Source: Streptomyces catenulae
GTDB lineage: Bacteria; Actinomycetota; Actinomycetes; Streptomycetales; Streptomycetaceae
NCBI RefSeq assembly: GCF_000718015.1
Contig: NZ_JODY01000011.1
Coordinates: 1-64,000, forward strand
Reading direction: 5' to 3'
Length of the DNA stretch: 64,000 nucleotides
A program made the translations under genes and the position numbers. The notes under the pieces are model-generated. The model made no database searches. It was not told the origin of the DNA and was given only the letters and a program-made list of their open reading frames with translations. This document shows positions 37,851-48,646 of the stretch, piece by piece (positions within the stretch are counted from its first letter, which is position 1; every line of letters starts with the position of its first letter).

Positions 37851-38858
37851 ATGCGCGCTCTTGTGGTCACCGAACCGGGCACCCCCGACGGCTTCGTCGT
37901 CACCGAGGTGCCCGATCCCCGCCCCGGGGCCGGTGAGGTGCTGGTGCGCGTCGCGTCCTGCGGGCTGTGCGGTACGGACATGCACCTGCTCGACGGGGAA
38001 CTGCCCGCCGCGCGCTACCCGTTGATCCCCGGGCACGAACTGACCGGCGAGGTCGTCGCCCTGGGCGCCGGGGTGAGCGCCCCGGCCGTCGGCACCCGGG
38101 TCGCGGTGGACCCCAACATGCCGTGCGGCACCTGCCACTACTGCCGGATCGGCCGCGGCAACCTCTGCGCCGACTACCGCGCGGTCGGCGTCACCCGGGA
38201 CGGCGGCTTCGCCGAACTCGTCGCCGTCCCCGCGAGCTGCGCGTACCCGCTGCCGGACGGGCTCTCGGCGGCCGCCGCCGGGCTCGTCGAACCGCTCTCC
38301 TGCGCGGTCCACGGCCTCCACCGGCTGCCCCGCCGCCCCGGGGAGCACTACCTGATCTACGGCGCGGGCACGATGGGCCTGATGATGGCCGCGCTCGTCC
38401 GGACCGCCGGTGCGGCGTCGGTGTCGGTGGTGGACCTCAACGCGGACCGGCTGGCCTTCGCCGAGTCGTTCGGCGTCGACGCCGCGGTGGCCGACGCGGA
38501 CGCCCTGGGGCGCGCGCCCGGCTTCGAGGTGGTGATCGACGCCACCGGGGTCGTCGCGGCCATCGAGGACGGTCTTGGCCGGGTGCGGCGCGGCGGCACG
38601 TTCCTCCAGTTCGGCGTGGCCGACCCGGCCCGCACCGCGTCGTTCTCGCCGTACCGCGTCTACCACCACGAGATCGACATCCTCGGCTCGATGGCGGTCC
38701 ACCACAGCTTCGGGCCCGCCATCGACGTGCTCGCCGCCGGGCTGGACCTCGACCCGCTGGTCAGCGACGTCCTGCCGCTCGACGACGCCGCCGAGGCGGT
38801 CCGCCGCTTCCGCGCGGGCACCTGCCGCAAGATCCAACTGGCGCCCGGGACCGTCTGA
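37851..38858 (+). CDS. Zinc-dependent polyol/alcohol dehydrogenase
   Basis: A 335-residue medium-chain dehydrogenase. Catalytic zinc site is CGLCGTDMHLLDG (Cys near 38) and GHELTGEV. Structural zinc cysteines are in the CGTCHYCRIGRGNLC segment. The NAD-binding motif IYGAGTMGLMMAALVRTAG is near 165, and EPLSCAVHGL provides the third catalytic ligand region. It resembles sorbitol/threonine/L-iditol dehydrogenases. ATG at 37851 follows GGAGG. Expression should be repressed through the palindrome upstream. It probably supplies a keto-sugar to the divergent kinase. Confidence 0.88.
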   Translation: MRALVVTEPGTPDGFVVTEVPDPRPGAGEVLVRVASCGLCGTDMHLLDGELPAARYPLIPGHELTGEVVALGAGVSAPAVGTRVAVDPNMPCGTCHYCRIGRGNLCADYRAVGVTRDGGFAELVAVPASCAYPLPDGLSAAAAGLVEPLSCAVHGLHRLPRRPGEHYLIYGAGTMGLMMAALVRTAGAASVSVVDLNADRLAFAESFGVDAAVADADALGRAPGFEVVIDATGVVAAIEDGLGRVRRGGTFLQFGVADPARTASFSPYRVYHHEIDILGSMAVHHSFGPAIDVLAAGLDLDPLVSDVLPLDDAAEAVRRFRAGTCRKIQLAPGTV

Positions 38859-38943
38859 CGCGGCCCGGCGGGGGACGCCGCGGAGCTGCCGGTAAGGTCG
38901 GGCTTCGGTAGACATCGCCCCCTGTGAACCCTCTGGAGCAGCC

Positions 38944-39348
38944 ATGAGCCAGTCACCCGCCCGCCGAACCGTTCTGCGTGGCGCCGCGCTGGTGGGCGCC
39001 GCGGGCTTCGGGGTGGCGGCGTGCTCCGGCGCCAAGAAGGACGACGGTCTGCCCACCGAGCCGGTCGAGCTGGGGGCCGCCGCCGAGGTCCCGGTGGGCG
39101 GCGCGAAGCTCTACCGCGAGGACCGGCTGGTCGTCTCGCAGCCCGCCAAGGGCACGTTCAAGTGCTTCAGCGCCCGCTGCACCCACGCCGGGTGCGTGCT
39201 CACCGGGGTGACGAAGGAGGAGGGTGACTGCTCCTGCCACGGCAGCCGCTTCGACGTCACCAACGGCCAGGTGATCCAGGGACCGGCCACCGAGCCGCTG
39301 CCGGAGGTCCCGGTCAAGAACAAGGGCGGCAAGCTGATCGCCGGCTGA
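38944..39348 (+). CDS. Rieske [2Fe-2S] Tat lipoprotein
   Basis: A 134-residue exported iron-sulfur protein. A twin-arginine signal (ARRTVLRGAALVGAAGF) ends in a lipobox-like GVAAC, Cys28. The Rieske cluster ligands are CTHAGC and CSCHGSRFD. The C-terminal loop GPATEPLPEVPV is typical of small actinobacterial Rieske proteins found apart from the cytochrome bc complex. It presumably folds and loads its cluster in the cytoplasm before Tat export and lipid anchoring. ATG at 38944 follows TGGAGCAGCC. The electron partner is unknown. Confidence 0.9.
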   Translation: MSQSPARRTVLRGAALVGAAGFGVAACSGAKKDDGLPTEPVELGAAAEVPVGGAKLYREDRLVVSQPAKGTFKCFSARCTHAGCVLTGVTKEEGDCSCHGSRFDVTNGQVIQGPATEPLPEVPVKNKGGKLIAG

Positions 39349-39388
39349 GACGGGCACCAAACGCGGCGCCTCCGCAGGCCCCGCCCCG

Positions 39389-40327
39389 TCACCCCCAGTC
39401 CCACACGATCCCCACGATCCCGGGCCGTACGCCCTGCTCCACCAGGTGGACGGCGCGGTGGCGGCCGCTCAGCGTCAGCTCCTGGCGACCACCGCGCGGG
39501 GCGCCCGCCGACGACTGGGTGAAGCGGCGGCACCGCACCGGGAGCGCCGTCTCGTCGAAGCGCACCTGGAGGACGTACTGCCCGCCGGTGAAGCGGAAGC
39601 CGCGGAAGTACTCGGCACTGGGGCCGCCGGTGCCGTCCTCGAAGGCGTAGCCGAAGACATGGGTGTCCCCGGCGCGCAGCCGGGTGTCGAACAGCAACTC
39701 CGCGACCACCACCCCGGCCGCCGCGTCGCCGCGCACCCGGCCCAGACGGCAGTTCTCCGCCGCCCGGACCGTCACCCGGGACGGATCGCAGCCCACGTCA
39801 CCGCGGTGGATGGCCACATAGCGGTCCACCCCGTCCCGGTGCGCCCGGACCACCTGGACCGATTCGCGGGCGCTCAGCTCCCGCTCCGCGCCGATCCGCA
39901 CCCGCTCGTGGTGGCCCACGGTGTGCAGCCCGTCGTCGGCGGGCGTCTCCAGCTCGGCGAAGAGTTGCTGGAGCGCGTCGGCGGGCTCCACCAGCGTCCG
40001 GTACGAGCGCGCCGACGGGCGGTCGCCGTCCGGCCGGGCGCCGCCCTCCGGCACCAGCAGCCGGTGCAGCGACCGCTCCGGCAGCTCCAGCACCTCCTCC
40101 AGCGCCCGCACCGCCCGGAGCGACTCGGGGCGCTGCGGGCGCCGCGCGCCCTGCTGCCAGTAGCTGAGGCTCGTCACCCCCACCTTGATGCCGCGCTGCG
40201 CGAGCTTGTGCTGCACCCGGTTGAGCGCCAGACCGCGGACGCTCAGCGCACTGCGCAGCGCCAGGTGGAAGGGGCCGGTCTTCAGCAGTTGCGCCAGCTC
40301 GGCCGCCTCGGGAGTGTTCCGTGCCAT
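39389..40327 (-). CDS. HTH-domain regulator divergent from protease operon
   Basis: A 312-residue protein. An N-terminal XRE-like helix-turn-helix spans about residues 20-90 (LRSALSVRGLALNRVQHKL, then KVGVTSLSYWQQGARRPQRP). A 200-residue beta-rich domain without a family I can name follows. It contains VGHHERVRIGAERELSAR and FGYAFEDGTGGPSAEYF. GTGAAC/GTTCAC elements lie in the upstream 237-bp region. It probably controls the divergent secreted protease genes, itself, or both. ATG at 40327 follows GGAGGTTGAG. Confidence 0.75.
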   Translation of the reverse strand: MARNTPEAAELAQLLKTGPFHLALRSALSVRGLALNRVQHKLAQRGIKVGVTSLSYWQQGARRPQRPESLRAVRALEEVLELPERSLHRLLVPEGGARPDGDRPSARSYRTLVEPADALQQLFAELETPADDGLHTVGHHERVRIGAERELSARESVQVVRAHRDGVDRYVAIHRGDVGCDPSRVTVRAAENCRLGRVRGDAAAGVVVAELLFDTRLRAGDTHVFGYAFEDGTGGPSAEYFRGFRFTGGQYVLQVRFDETALPVRCRRFTQSSAGAPRGGRQELTLSGRHRAVHLVEQGVRPGIVGIVWDWG

Positions 40328-40348
40328 CTCTCAACCTCCGGCGCGCGG

Positions 40349-40427
40349 GTGAACGTTCACTACCGGATCGCACGGCGCGCGCCCTGCCCGTGAACTCACT
40401 GCAGTACGCCGGGCACCGGTCGTTCAC
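40349..40427. promoter_or_regulatory. GTGAAC-type operator repeats
   Basis: The perfect 12-bp palindrome GTGAACGTTCAC (40349-40360), the palindrome GTGAACTCAC (40390-40399), and a GTTCAC half-site (40422-40427) lie between the divergent regulator and protease genes. They are likely binding sites of the regulator at 39389. Confidence 0.55.
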
Positions 40428-40564
40428 ATCCGGGCCCGTTCGTCCACACCCCCATGTCACCCCGCATTGAAGCGTGTTGACCTGCCTGCGACAACACCCG
40501 ATGCTCCTTCGCAGCATCCGGATGCGCTCCTCCACACCCCACCGCCCCGTTCGGGAGGAACGCC

Positions 40565-41185
40565 ATGCCCCGTCCCCGCACCGTACGCCGCAGACGGCCG
40601 GTGGCCGCCGCACTCGCCGCCGCCGCGCTGACCTTCCTGCCCGTGGCCTCCGCCACCGCGGCGCCCGCCACACCCCGCACACCCGCCGCAGCCACCCCGC
40701 GCGCCACCGCGAACAGCCTGGACATCGCCATGCAGGCCCAGGAGAACAGCAACTGGTGCTGGGCCGGCTCCGGCAACACCATCGCCGCCTGGTACGGCCG
40801 CGACTACAGCCAGAACCAGTTCTGCAACGCCGCCTTCGGGCGCCCCCAGAACACCGACTGCCCCAACGACCAGGCCACCTTGGGCAACGTCCAGAACGCC
40901 TTCCGGTGGATGGGCCTCAACCCCGGCTCGTACGTCAGCGGCTACCTCGCCTACGCCACCGTCCGCGGCGAGATCGACGCCCGGCGCCCCGTGGAGACCC
41001 GCATCCAGTGGGCGTCCGGCGGCGGCCACATGCATGTGCTCTACGGGTACGACGCCGATCGGGGCTGGGTGCGCTGGGGCGATCCCTGGCCGTCCAACAA
41101 TCGCTACAACTGGGGTGATTACAGCTACTACGTCAACGGAAACGACTTCTCCTGGACCCACTCCCTCTACCGGACAGGAGCCTGA
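40565..41185 (+). CDS. Secreted papain-like cysteine protease (C39/C70-type)
   Basis: A 206-residue exported protein. A Sec signal with arginine-rich n-region cleaves near SATA-AP (residues 30-33). The mature domain has the papain-like triad candidates Cys65 in QENSNWCWAGS, His155 in GGGHMHVLYGY, and Asp173 in RWGDPWPS. Two extra cysteines (C87, C99) may form a disulfide. ATG at 40565 follows GGGAGGA. The next gene starts 4 bp after the stop, so the products are likely made and exported together. The substrate is unknown. Confidence 0.85.
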   Translation: MPRPRTVRRRRPVAAALAAAALTFLPVASATAAPATPRTPAAATPRATANSLDIAMQAQENSNWCWAGSGNTIAAWYGRDYSQNQFCNAAFGRPQNTDCPNDQATLGNVQNAFRWMGLNPGSYVSGYLAYATVRGEIDARRPVETRIQWASGGGHMHVLYGYDADRGWVRWGDPWPSNNRYNWGDYSYYVNGNDFSWTHSLYRTGA

Positions 41186-41189
41186 GGCC

Positions 41190-42020
41190 ATGACACGGCG
41201 CCTCGCCGTCCGGGCCGCCGCCCTCGGCGCCCTCACCACCTCGCTCATCGGCCTCGCCGCCCAGAGCGCCTCGGCCGCATCCCACCCCGCGGCCCCCGCG
41301 CCGCCGCCTCGCGCGAGCGTCGCCGCGGCCCACCGCGCCGCCGCCGCGCCCGGCACGCTCGCCACCCTCGCCCGCTTCTTCGCCCACGACGGCACGCTGA
41401 CCCCGGCGCAGGCCGCCCCGCGCGTCGACGGCGCCACCGTCCCCGTCTACGGGCTCTCCCCGGACTTCGTCCGCAAGGTCCCCGGCGCCCCGGTGGCCCG
41501 GCTGGAGACCCTCGCCACCAGGGCGGTCGCCTCCGACGGGCGCACCGCCTCGGTGTGGACGGTGCGCCAGGGCGACTCCTGGAAGGTCGTCAACATCGCC
41601 ACCGGCGACGACGAGACCCGCGCCGCGGCCGCCGGGTCCCGCCTCGCCGCCGGGGGCACCGTCTTCCACGAACCGCAGATCAACGCCTGGTACGTCCAGC
41701 AGGGCGACCGCATCCGGCCGCTCGACGCCGAGGCGCGCAAGGCGGTCGGCCCCACCGGCACCACCGTCGCCGCCTACCAGGAACGCGTCGCGCAGGCGTA
41801 CGGCGACAAGCTCCCCGGCTCCGCCTACGACCGGCGCGGTGAGGCCGGCGGCTACGGCGGCCCCGCCGCGGAGCGGTCCGCGGTCCCCGGAGCCCGCCCC
41901 GTCGCCACGGCCGACGGCGGCATCCCGGTGGCCGCCGCCTCGGCCGTCGCCGGTGCCGCCGCCCTGGTCGCCCTGGGGCTGACCGGCACCACCGCGGTCC
42001 GCCGCCTGCGCCGCCGCTGA
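41190..42020 (+). CDS. Exported membrane-anchored partner of papain-like protease
   Basis: A 276-residue protein with a Sec signal peptide (cleavage near SASAAS, about residue 30). The extracellular domain of about 170 residues has no recognised family; it includes YGLSPDFVRKVPGAPVARL and FHEPQINAWYVQQGDR. A C-terminal transmembrane helix (about 245-268) ends in RRLRRR, which leaves the C-terminus in the cytoplasm. It lies 4 bp after the protease gene. It could be the substrate, an inhibitor, or the anchor for the protease; the sequence does not decide. Confidence 0.7.
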   Translation: MTRRLAVRAAALGALTTSLIGLAAQSASAASHPAAPAPPPRASVAAAHRAAAAPGTLATLARFFAHDGTLTPAQAAPRVDGATVPVYGLSPDFVRKVPGAPVARLETLATRAVASDGRTASVWTVRQGDSWKVVNIATGDDETRAAAAGSRLAAGGTVFHEPQINAWYVQQGDRIRPLDAEARKAVGPTGTTVAAYQERVAQAYGDKLPGSAYDRRGEAGGYGGPAAERSAVPGARPVATADGGIPVAAASAVAGAAALVALGLTGTTAVRRLRRR

Positions 42021-42076
42021 CCGGGCGGCCCGCCGTCCGCCTCCCCGCGGCGGGCGGGCCGCCCCGCACCGGCAGA

Positions 42077-42114
42077 GGGGGCCGCGGACCGGAACCACCG
42101 GGTCCGCGGCCCCC
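42077..42114 (+). terminator. Terminator after protease operon
   Basis: GGGGGCCGCGGACC and GGTCCGCGGCCCCC form a 14-bp perfect stem with a 10-base loop. A second GC-rich inverted repeat (GGGCGGCCC/GGGCCGCCC) precedes it just after the stop at 42020. Confidence 0.75.
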
Positions 42115-42197
42115 GCTCCCGGCCCCGGCCACCGCGGGCCGTCCCGCCCCCGCCGCGGGCCCGCGGATTGTCGGTGGCGGTCAGTAGGGTGGTGGTC

Positions 42198-44282
42198 ATG
42201 GCAGACCCCAGCAGCTACCGACCCAAGCCGGGACAGATCCCCGACTCGCCGGGGGTCTATAAATTCCGCGACGACCACGGCCGTGTCATCTACGTCGGCA
42301 AGGCCAAGAGCCTGCGCCAGCGCCTGGCCAACTACTTCCAGGACCTGGCCGGTCTCCACCCCCGCACCCGCACGATGGTCACCACCGCCGCCTCCGTGGA
42401 GTGGACCGTCGTCTCCACCGAGGTCGAGGCGCTCCAGCTCGAATACAGCTGGATCAAGGAATTCGACCCGCGTTTCAACGTCAAGTACCGCGACGACAAG
42501 AGCTATCCGTATCTCGCGGTCACCCTGGGCGAGGAGTTCCCCCGCGTCCAGGTGATGCGCGGCGCCAAGAAGAAGGGCGTCCGCTACTTCGGCCCCTACG
42601 GCCACGCCTGGGCGATCCGCGAGACCGTCGATCTGATGCTCCGCGTCTTCCCCGTCCGAACCTGCTCCGCGGGCGTCTTCAAGCGCTCCGCGCAGATCGG
42701 CCGCCCCTGCCTGCTCGGCTACATCGGCAAGTGCTCGGCGCCGTGCGTCGGCCGGATCTCCCCCGAGGAGCACCACGAACTCGCCGAGGACTTCTGCGAC
42801 TTCATGGCCGGACGCACCGGCGCCTACCTCCGCCGCCTGGAGCGCGCCATGCAGGACGCCGCCGAGGAGATGGAGTACGAGCGCGCCGCCCGCCTGCGGG
42901 ACGACATAGGGGCGCTCCGGCGGGCCATGGAGAAGAGCGCCGTCGTCCTCGCCGACGCCACCGACGCCGACCTCATCGCCGTCGCCGAGGACGAACTGGA
43001 GGCCGCCGTCCAGATCTTCCACGTCCGCGGCGGCCGGGTCCGCGGCCAGCGCGGCTGGGTCACCGACAAGGTCGAGGCCGTCACCACCGCCGGTCTCGTC
43101 GAACACGCCCTCCAGCAGCTCTACGGCGAGGAGCGCGGCGACGCGGTCCCCAAGGAGGTGCTGGTCCCCGCGCTGCCCGAGCCCGTCGAGCCCGTTCAGC
43201 AGTGGCTCTCCGAGCGCCGCGGCTCCCAGGTCTCACTGCGCATCCCGCAGCGCGGCGACAAGAAGGACCTGATGGCCACCGTCGGCCGCAACGCCCAGCA
43301 GGCGCTGGCGCTCCACAAGACCAGGCGCGCCTCCGACCTGACCACCCGCTCCCGCGCCCTGGAGGAGATCGCCGAGGCCCTCGGCCTGGACGCGGTGCCG
43401 CTGCGCATCGAGTGCTTCGACATCTCCCACCTCCAGGGCGAGGACGTCGTCGCGTCCATGGTGGTCTTCGAGGACGGGCTCGCCCGCAAGAGCGAGTACC
43501 GCCGCTTCCAGATCAAGGGCTTCGAGGGCCAGGACGACGTCCGCTCCATGCACGAGGTCATCGGCCGCCGCTTCCGCCGCTACCTCCAGGAGAAGCAGAA
43601 GTCGGGGGAGTGGACGGAGGAGCCCCCCGCCCCCGAGGAGGGCAACGGCGAGGCCGGTGCCGCCGAGCGCGCCGAGGCCGCGTCCCCGGAGCCGGACCCG
43701 ATGGCCGGGCGCCCCACGGACGAGGAGGGCCGCCCCAAGCGGTTCGCCTACCCGCCGCAGCTCGTCGTCGTCGACGGCGGCGCCCCGCAGGTCGCCGCCG
43801 CCCGCCGCGCCCTGGACGAGCTGGGCATCGACGACGTCGCCGTCTGCGGTCTGGCCAAGCGCCTGGAGGAGGTCTGGCTGCCCGAGGAGGACGACCCGGT
43901 CGTCCTGCCCCGCTCCAGCGAGGGCCTCTACCTCCTCCAGCGCGTCCGAGACGAGGCCCACCGCTTCGCCATCCGCTACCAGCGCACCAAGCGCGGCAAA
44001 CGGCTGAAGTCCTCGCCGCTGGACGCGGTCGCCGGACTGGGCGAGAGCCGCCGTCAGGCGCTGCTCAAGCACTTCGGCTCGCTCAAGAAGCTCCGGGCGG
44101 CCACGGTCGAGGAGCTGTGCGAGGTCCCCGGCGTCGGCCGGAAGACCGCCGAGTCGGTGCTCGCCTCCCTCGCCGGTGCGACACCCGCCGGACCCGCGGT
44201 GAACACCGCCACAGGAGAGATCATTGAGGATGACGGGGCCGCTCCGGCCACGTCGTCGCCGGAACGGGGGCGGGACGCATGA
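42198..44282 (+). CDS. uvrC: Excinuclease ABC subunit C
   Basis: A 694-residue dual-incision nuclease. The N-terminal GIY-YIG domain ([20 protein letters not shown], about residues 16-35) makes the 3' cut. A UVR domain near 210-245 ([20 protein letters not shown]) binds UvrB. The RNase H-like EndoV domain ([37 protein letters not shown]) makes the 5' cut. A tandem HhH at the C-terminus is near VAGLGESRR and [11 protein letters not shown]. An acidic Glu/Ala-rich insert at 475-510 interrupts the EndoV domain. ATG at 42198 has only a weak GGTGG site. The stop overlaps rapZ (ATGA). Confidence 0.97.
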   Translation: MADPSSYRPKPGQIPDSPGVYKFRDDHGRVIYVGKAKSLRQRLANYFQDLAGLHPRTRTMVTTAASVEWTVVSTEVEALQLEYSWIKEFDPRFNVKYRDDKSYPYLAVTLGEEFPRVQVMRGAKKKGVRYFGPYGHAWAIRETVDLMLRVFPVRTCSAGVFKRSAQIGRPCLLGYIGKCSAPCVGRISPEEHHELAEDFCDFMAGRTGAYLRRLERAMQDAAEEMEYERAARLRDDIGALRRAMEKSAVVLADATDADLIAVAEDELEAAVQIFHVRGGRVRGQRGWVTDKVEAVTTAGLVEHALQQLYGEERGDAVPKEVLVPALPEPVEPVQQWLSERRGSQVSLRIPQRGDKKDLMATVGRNAQQALALHKTRRASDLTTRSRALEEIAEALGLDAVPLRIECFDISHLQGEDVVASMVVFEDGLARKSEYRRFQIKGFEGQDDVRSMHEVIGRRFRRYLQEKQKSGEWTEEPPAPEEGNGEAGAAERAEAASPEPDPMAGRPTDEEGRPKRFAYPPQLVVVDGGAPQVAAARRALDELGIDDVAVCGLAKRLEEVWLPEEDDPVVLPRSSEGLYLLQRVRDEAHRFAIRYQRTKRGKRLKSSPLDAVAGLGESRRQALLKHFGSLKKLRAATVEELCEVPGVGRKTAESVLASLAGATPAGPAVNTATGEIIEDDGAAPATSSPERGRDA

Positions 44283-45241
44283 GCACACCGCACAACACGC
44301 ACGAAACCGAGACATCCGAGAAAGACGGTGCACAGGTGAGTACGGGCACGATGCGCGAGTCCGACCAGGGAGAGAGCGCCGCCATCCCCGAGCTGGTGAT
44401 CATCTCCGGCATGTCCGGCGCCGGCCGCTCCACCGCGGCCAAATGCCTGGAGGACCTCGGCTGGTTCGTCGTCGACAACATTCCGCCCGAGCTGATCCCC
44501 CCGATGGTCGACCTCGGCGCCCGCTCCCAGGGGAACGTCGCCAAGATCGCCGTCGTCGTCGACGTCCGCGGTCGCCGCTTCTTCGACAACCTCAAGGAAT
44601 CCCTCGCCACGCTCGACGCCCAGAACGTCAAGCGCCGCATCGTGTTCCTGGAATCCTCCGACGAGGCGCTGGTCCGCCGCTTCGAGTCGGTCCGCCGCCC
44701 GCACCCCCTCCAGGGCGACGGCCGGATCGTCGACGGCATCGCCGCCGAGCGCGACCTGCTGCGCGAACTGCGCGGCGACGCCGACCTGGTGATCGACACC
44801 TCCAGCCTCAACGTCCACGAGCTGCGCGCCAAGATGGACGCCCAGTTCGCGGGCGAGGAGGTGCCCGAGCTGCGCGCCACGGTCATGTCCTTCGGCTTCA
44901 AGTACGGCCTGCCCGTCGACGCCGACATGGTCATCGACTGCCGCTTCATCCCCAACCCGCACTGGGTCCCCGAGCTGCGCCCCTTCACCGGTCTGAGCGA
45001 AGAGGTCTCCGACTACGTCTTCGACCAGCCCGGCACCAAGGAGTTCCTGGACGGCTACGCCGACCTGCTCCGCATCGTCGCCGAGGGCTACCGCCGCGAG
45101 GGCAAGCGCTACGTCACCATCGCCGTCGGCTGCACGGGCGGCAAGCACCGCTCCGTCGCCATGTCCGAGAAGCTCGCCCGGCGTCTCGTGGCCGAAGGGG
45201 TGGAAACCGTCACCGTCCACCGCGACATGGGGCGCGAATGA
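44279..45241 (+). CDS. rapZ: RapZ-family nucleotide-binding protein
   Basis: A 320-residue homologue of RapZ (YvcJ). It has P-loop [19 protein letters not shown], with Arg in place of the usual Walker Lys as is normal in actinobacteria, then [12 protein letters not shown]. The C-terminal domain has [19 protein letters not shown] and [19 protein letters not shown]. In enterobacteria RapZ adapts RNase E to GlmZ; in Streptomyces that sRNA is absent and the role is unclear. The first 35 residues are disordered. It is coupled to uvrC and yvcK by ATGA overlaps. Confidence 0.95.
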   Translation: MSTPHNTHETETSEKDGAQVSTGTMRESDQGESAAIPELVIISGMSGAGRSTAAKCLEDLGWFVVDNIPPELIPPMVDLGARSQGNVAKIAVVVDVRGRRFFDNLKESLATLDAQNVKRRIVFLESSDEALVRRFESVRRPHPLQGDGRIVDGIAAERDLLRELRGDADLVIDTSSLNVHELRAKMDAQFAGEEVPELRATVMSFGFKYGLPVDADMVIDCRFIPNPHWVPELRPFTGLSEEVSDYVFDQPGTKEFLDGYADLLRIVAEGYRREGKRYVTIAVGCTGGKHRSVAMSEKLARRLVAEGVETVTVHRDMGRE

Positions 45242-46293
45242 CCGGCCGCGCCCTGCGGCTGCGCCGGGTCCGCAAACTGGTCCCCGGCGCCCGCCCGCAC
45301 AAGGGCACCCCCAAGGTGGTGGCGCTCGGCGGCGGCATGGGGCTCTCCGCGTCGCTGGCCGCGCTGCGCCGGATCACCGGCGATCTGACCGCCGTCGTCA
45401 CCGTCGCCGACGACGGCGGCTCCAGCGGCCGCCTCCGCGACGAGCTGGGCGTACTGCCCCCCGGCGACCTGCGCAAGGCGCTGGCCGCGCTCTGCGGGGA
45501 CGACGACTGGGGCCAGACCTGGGCCCGCGTCATCCAGCACCGCTTCCAGAGCGGCGGCGAGCTGCACGACCACGCCGTCGGCAACCTCCTCATCGTCGCC
45601 CTGTGGGAGCAGCTGGGCGATCACGTCCAGGCGCTCGACCTGGTCGGCAAGCTGCTCGGCGCGCACGGCCGGGTGCTGCCCATGTCGGCGGTCCCCCTGG
45701 AGCTGCAGGCCCAGGTCCGCGGCCACGACGAGGCGCGCCCGGAGGAGGTCACGACCGTCCGTGGACAGGCCACCGTCGCGCTCACCCGCGGCGAGGTGCA
45801 GTCCGTCCATGTCGTCCCGGAGGCCCCGCCGGCCGTCCCGGAGGTGGTCGCGGCGGTCCGCGACGCCGACTGGGTGGTGCTCGGTCCCGGCTCGTGGTTC
45901 TCCTCCGTGATCCCGCATCTGCTGGTGCCGGAGCTGCGCGAGGCGCTGGAGGAGACCAAGGCGCGCAAGGTCCTCTCGCTCAACCTCGCACCGCAACCCG
46001 GTGAAACCGATGGCTTCTCCCCGCAGCGTCATTTGGAGGTTTTGGCCCGACACGCCCCTAAACTCGCCTTCGACGTGGTGCTGGCCGATCGGGACGCCGT
46101 GCCCGACATCGAGGGTCTGACGGCTGCCGCCAAGCAGCTCGTCGGCAGCGAGGTCGAGCTGGCTGCGGTCGCCGCCCGGGGCGATGCCGCCCGCCCGGCG
46201 GGCGGCGCCCCCGACAGGCACGACCCCGAGCTGCTGGCCGCCGCGTACGACCGTATTTTTCGGATGCATGGAAGGATCGGCCCATGGCGATGA
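45238..46293 (+). CDS. yvcK: Gluconeogenesis factor YvcK/CofD-like protein
   Basis: A 351-residue protein of the YvcK (CofD/UPF0052) family. It begins with a basic segment, then [20 protein letters not shown] (nucleotide-sugar-binding loop), [28 protein letters not shown] and [16 protein letters not shown]. In Bacillus and mycobacteria YvcK/CuvA binds UDP-sugars and links central carbon flow to cell-wall synthesis. It overlaps rapZ by 4 bp and whiA by 10 bp, the conserved rapZ-yvcK-whiA order of Gram-positive bacteria. Confidence 0.95.
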   Translation: MTGRALRLRRVRKLVPGARPHKGTPKVVALGGGMGLSASLAALRRITGDLTAVVTVADDGGSSGRLRDELGVLPPGDLRKALAALCGDDDWGQTWARVIQHRFQSGGELHDHAVGNLLIVALWEQLGDHVQALDLVGKLLGAHGRVLPMSAVPLELQAQVRGHDEARPEEVTTVRGQATVALTRGEVQSVHVVPEAPPAVPEVVAAVRDADWVVLGPGSWFSSVIPHLLVPELREALEETKARKVLSLNLAPQPGETDGFSPQRHLEVLARHAPKLAFDVVLADRDAVPDIEGLTAAAKQLVGSEVELAAVAARGDAARPAGGAPDRHDPELLAAAYDRIFRMHGRIGPWR

Positions 46294-47273
46294 CGGCAGC
46301 GGTGAAGGATGAAATCTCCCGGCTCCCCGTCACCCGGACCTGCTGCCGGAAGTCGGAGGTCTCGTCGATCCTGCGGTTCGCGGGCGGTCTGCACCTGGTG
46401 AGCGGCCGCATCGTGATCGAGGCGGAGCTGGACACGGGCATCGCGGCCCGGCGGCTCCGCAAGGACATTCTGGAGATCTTCGGCCACTCCTCCGACCTGG
46501 TGGTGATGGCCCCCGGCGGACTGCGGCGCGGCAGCCGGTACGTCGTACGGGTGGTGGCGGGCGGTGACCAGCTGGCCCGCCAGACCGGCCTGGTCGACGG
46601 CCGCGGCCGCCCGATCCGCGGGCTGCCCCCGCAGGTGGTGTCCGGTGCGACCTGCGACGCCGAGGCGGCCTGGCGCGGCGCCTTCCTCGCCCACGGTTCG
46701 CTGACCGAGCCGGGCCGCTCCTCCTCACTGGAGGTCACCTGCCCCGGTCCGGAGGCGGCGCTCGCCCTGGTCGGCGCGGCCCGGCGGCTCGGCATCGGCG
46801 CCAAGGCCCGCGAGGTCCGCGGGGTGGACCGCGTCGTCGTCCGCGACGGTGACGCGATCGGTGCCCTGCTGACCCGGCTCGGCGCCCATGAGTCGGTGCT
46901 GGCCTGGGAGGAGCGGCGGATGCGCCGCGAGGTGCGGGCCACCGCCAACCGCCTCGCCAACTTCGACGACGCCAACCTCCGCCGCTCGGCCCGCGCCGCG
47001 GTCGCCGCCGGTGCCCGGGTCCAGCGGGCCCTGGAGATCCTCGGCGAGGAGGTCCCCGAGCACCTCGCGGCGGCCGGGCGGCTGCGGATGGAGCACAAGC
47101 AGGCGTCCCTGGAGGAGCTGGGCGCGCTCGCCGACCCGCCGCTCACCAAGGACGCGGTGGCCGGTCGGATCCGCCGTCTGCTGGCGATGGCCGACAAGCG
47201 CGCACAGGACCTCGGCATCCCCGGCACCGAGTCGAATCTCACCGAGGAGCTGGCCGACGGGATGGTCGGCTGA
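46284..47273 (+). CDS. whiA: Sporulation regulator WhiA
   Basis: A 329-residue DNA-binding protein required with WhiB for the switch from aerial growth to sporulation septation. The N-terminal part is a degenerate LAGLIDADG homing-endonuclease fold ([20 protein letters not shown], then [14 protein letters not shown]). The C-terminal part is a helix-turn-helix ([25 protein letters not shown] in two consecutive stretches). ATG at 46284 lies inside yvcK, after GGAAGGA. It is the last gene of the unit, followed by a terminator. Confidence 0.97.
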   Translation: MAMTAAVKDEISRLPVTRTCCRKSEVSSILRFAGGLHLVSGRIVIEAELDTGIAARRLRKDILEIFGHSSDLVVMAPGGLRRGSRYVVRVVAGGDQLARQTGLVDGRGRPIRGLPPQVVSGATCDAEAAWRGAFLAHGSLTEPGRSSSLEVTCPGPEAALALVGAARRLGIGAKAREVRGVDRVVVRDGDAIGALLTRLGAHESVLAWEERRMRREVRATANRLANFDDANLRRSARAAVAAGARVQRALEILGEEVPEHLAAAGRLRMEHKQASLEELGALADPPLTKDAVAGRIRRLLAMADKRAQDLGIPGTESNLTEELADGMVG

Positions 47274-47323
47274 CCTCGTCACAAAACCCGCATAACCCTG
47301 CTCCGTCGCAGGTCATAGGTGGT

Positions 47324-47360
47324 ACGCCCCCGGTTTCCGAGAGGATGCCGGGGGCGTTTT
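47324..47360 (+). terminator. Intrinsic terminator after whiA
   Basis: A 10-bp perfect stem ACGCCCCCGG/CCGGGGGCGT with a 14-base loop, running into TTTT (47357-47360). It is one of the few in this window with a T-run. Confidence 0.88.
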
Positions 47361-47426
47361 GCCGCCGCTCGTGAGTGTGGGGTGGCGGCCGATGTCAATG
47401 TCACGTATGTCTCGCATTGGGGGTAG

Positions 47427-48506
<1,080 letters not shown>

Positions 48507-48568
48507 TCTCCACCGGCTGAGCCGGCGGGTGCCCCGTACCACGGGCGCCCACGCACCGAGATGTACGG

Positions 48569-48610
48569 TCGGGGCTCGTACGACGCGACGACGCGTCGTA
48601 CGAGCCCCGA
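48569..48610 (+). terminator. 19-bp perfect hairpin between gap and pgk
   Basis: The arms 48569-48587 and 48592-48610 are exact complements (starting TCGGGGCTCGTACGACGCG) with a 4-base loop. No T-run follows. It may terminate, attenuate or protect the 3' end of gap mRNA; pgk starts 36 bp later. Confidence 0.7.
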
Positions 48611-48646
48611 GCCATGGCTGATCTGATGCAACGGAGTCATTCCTCA

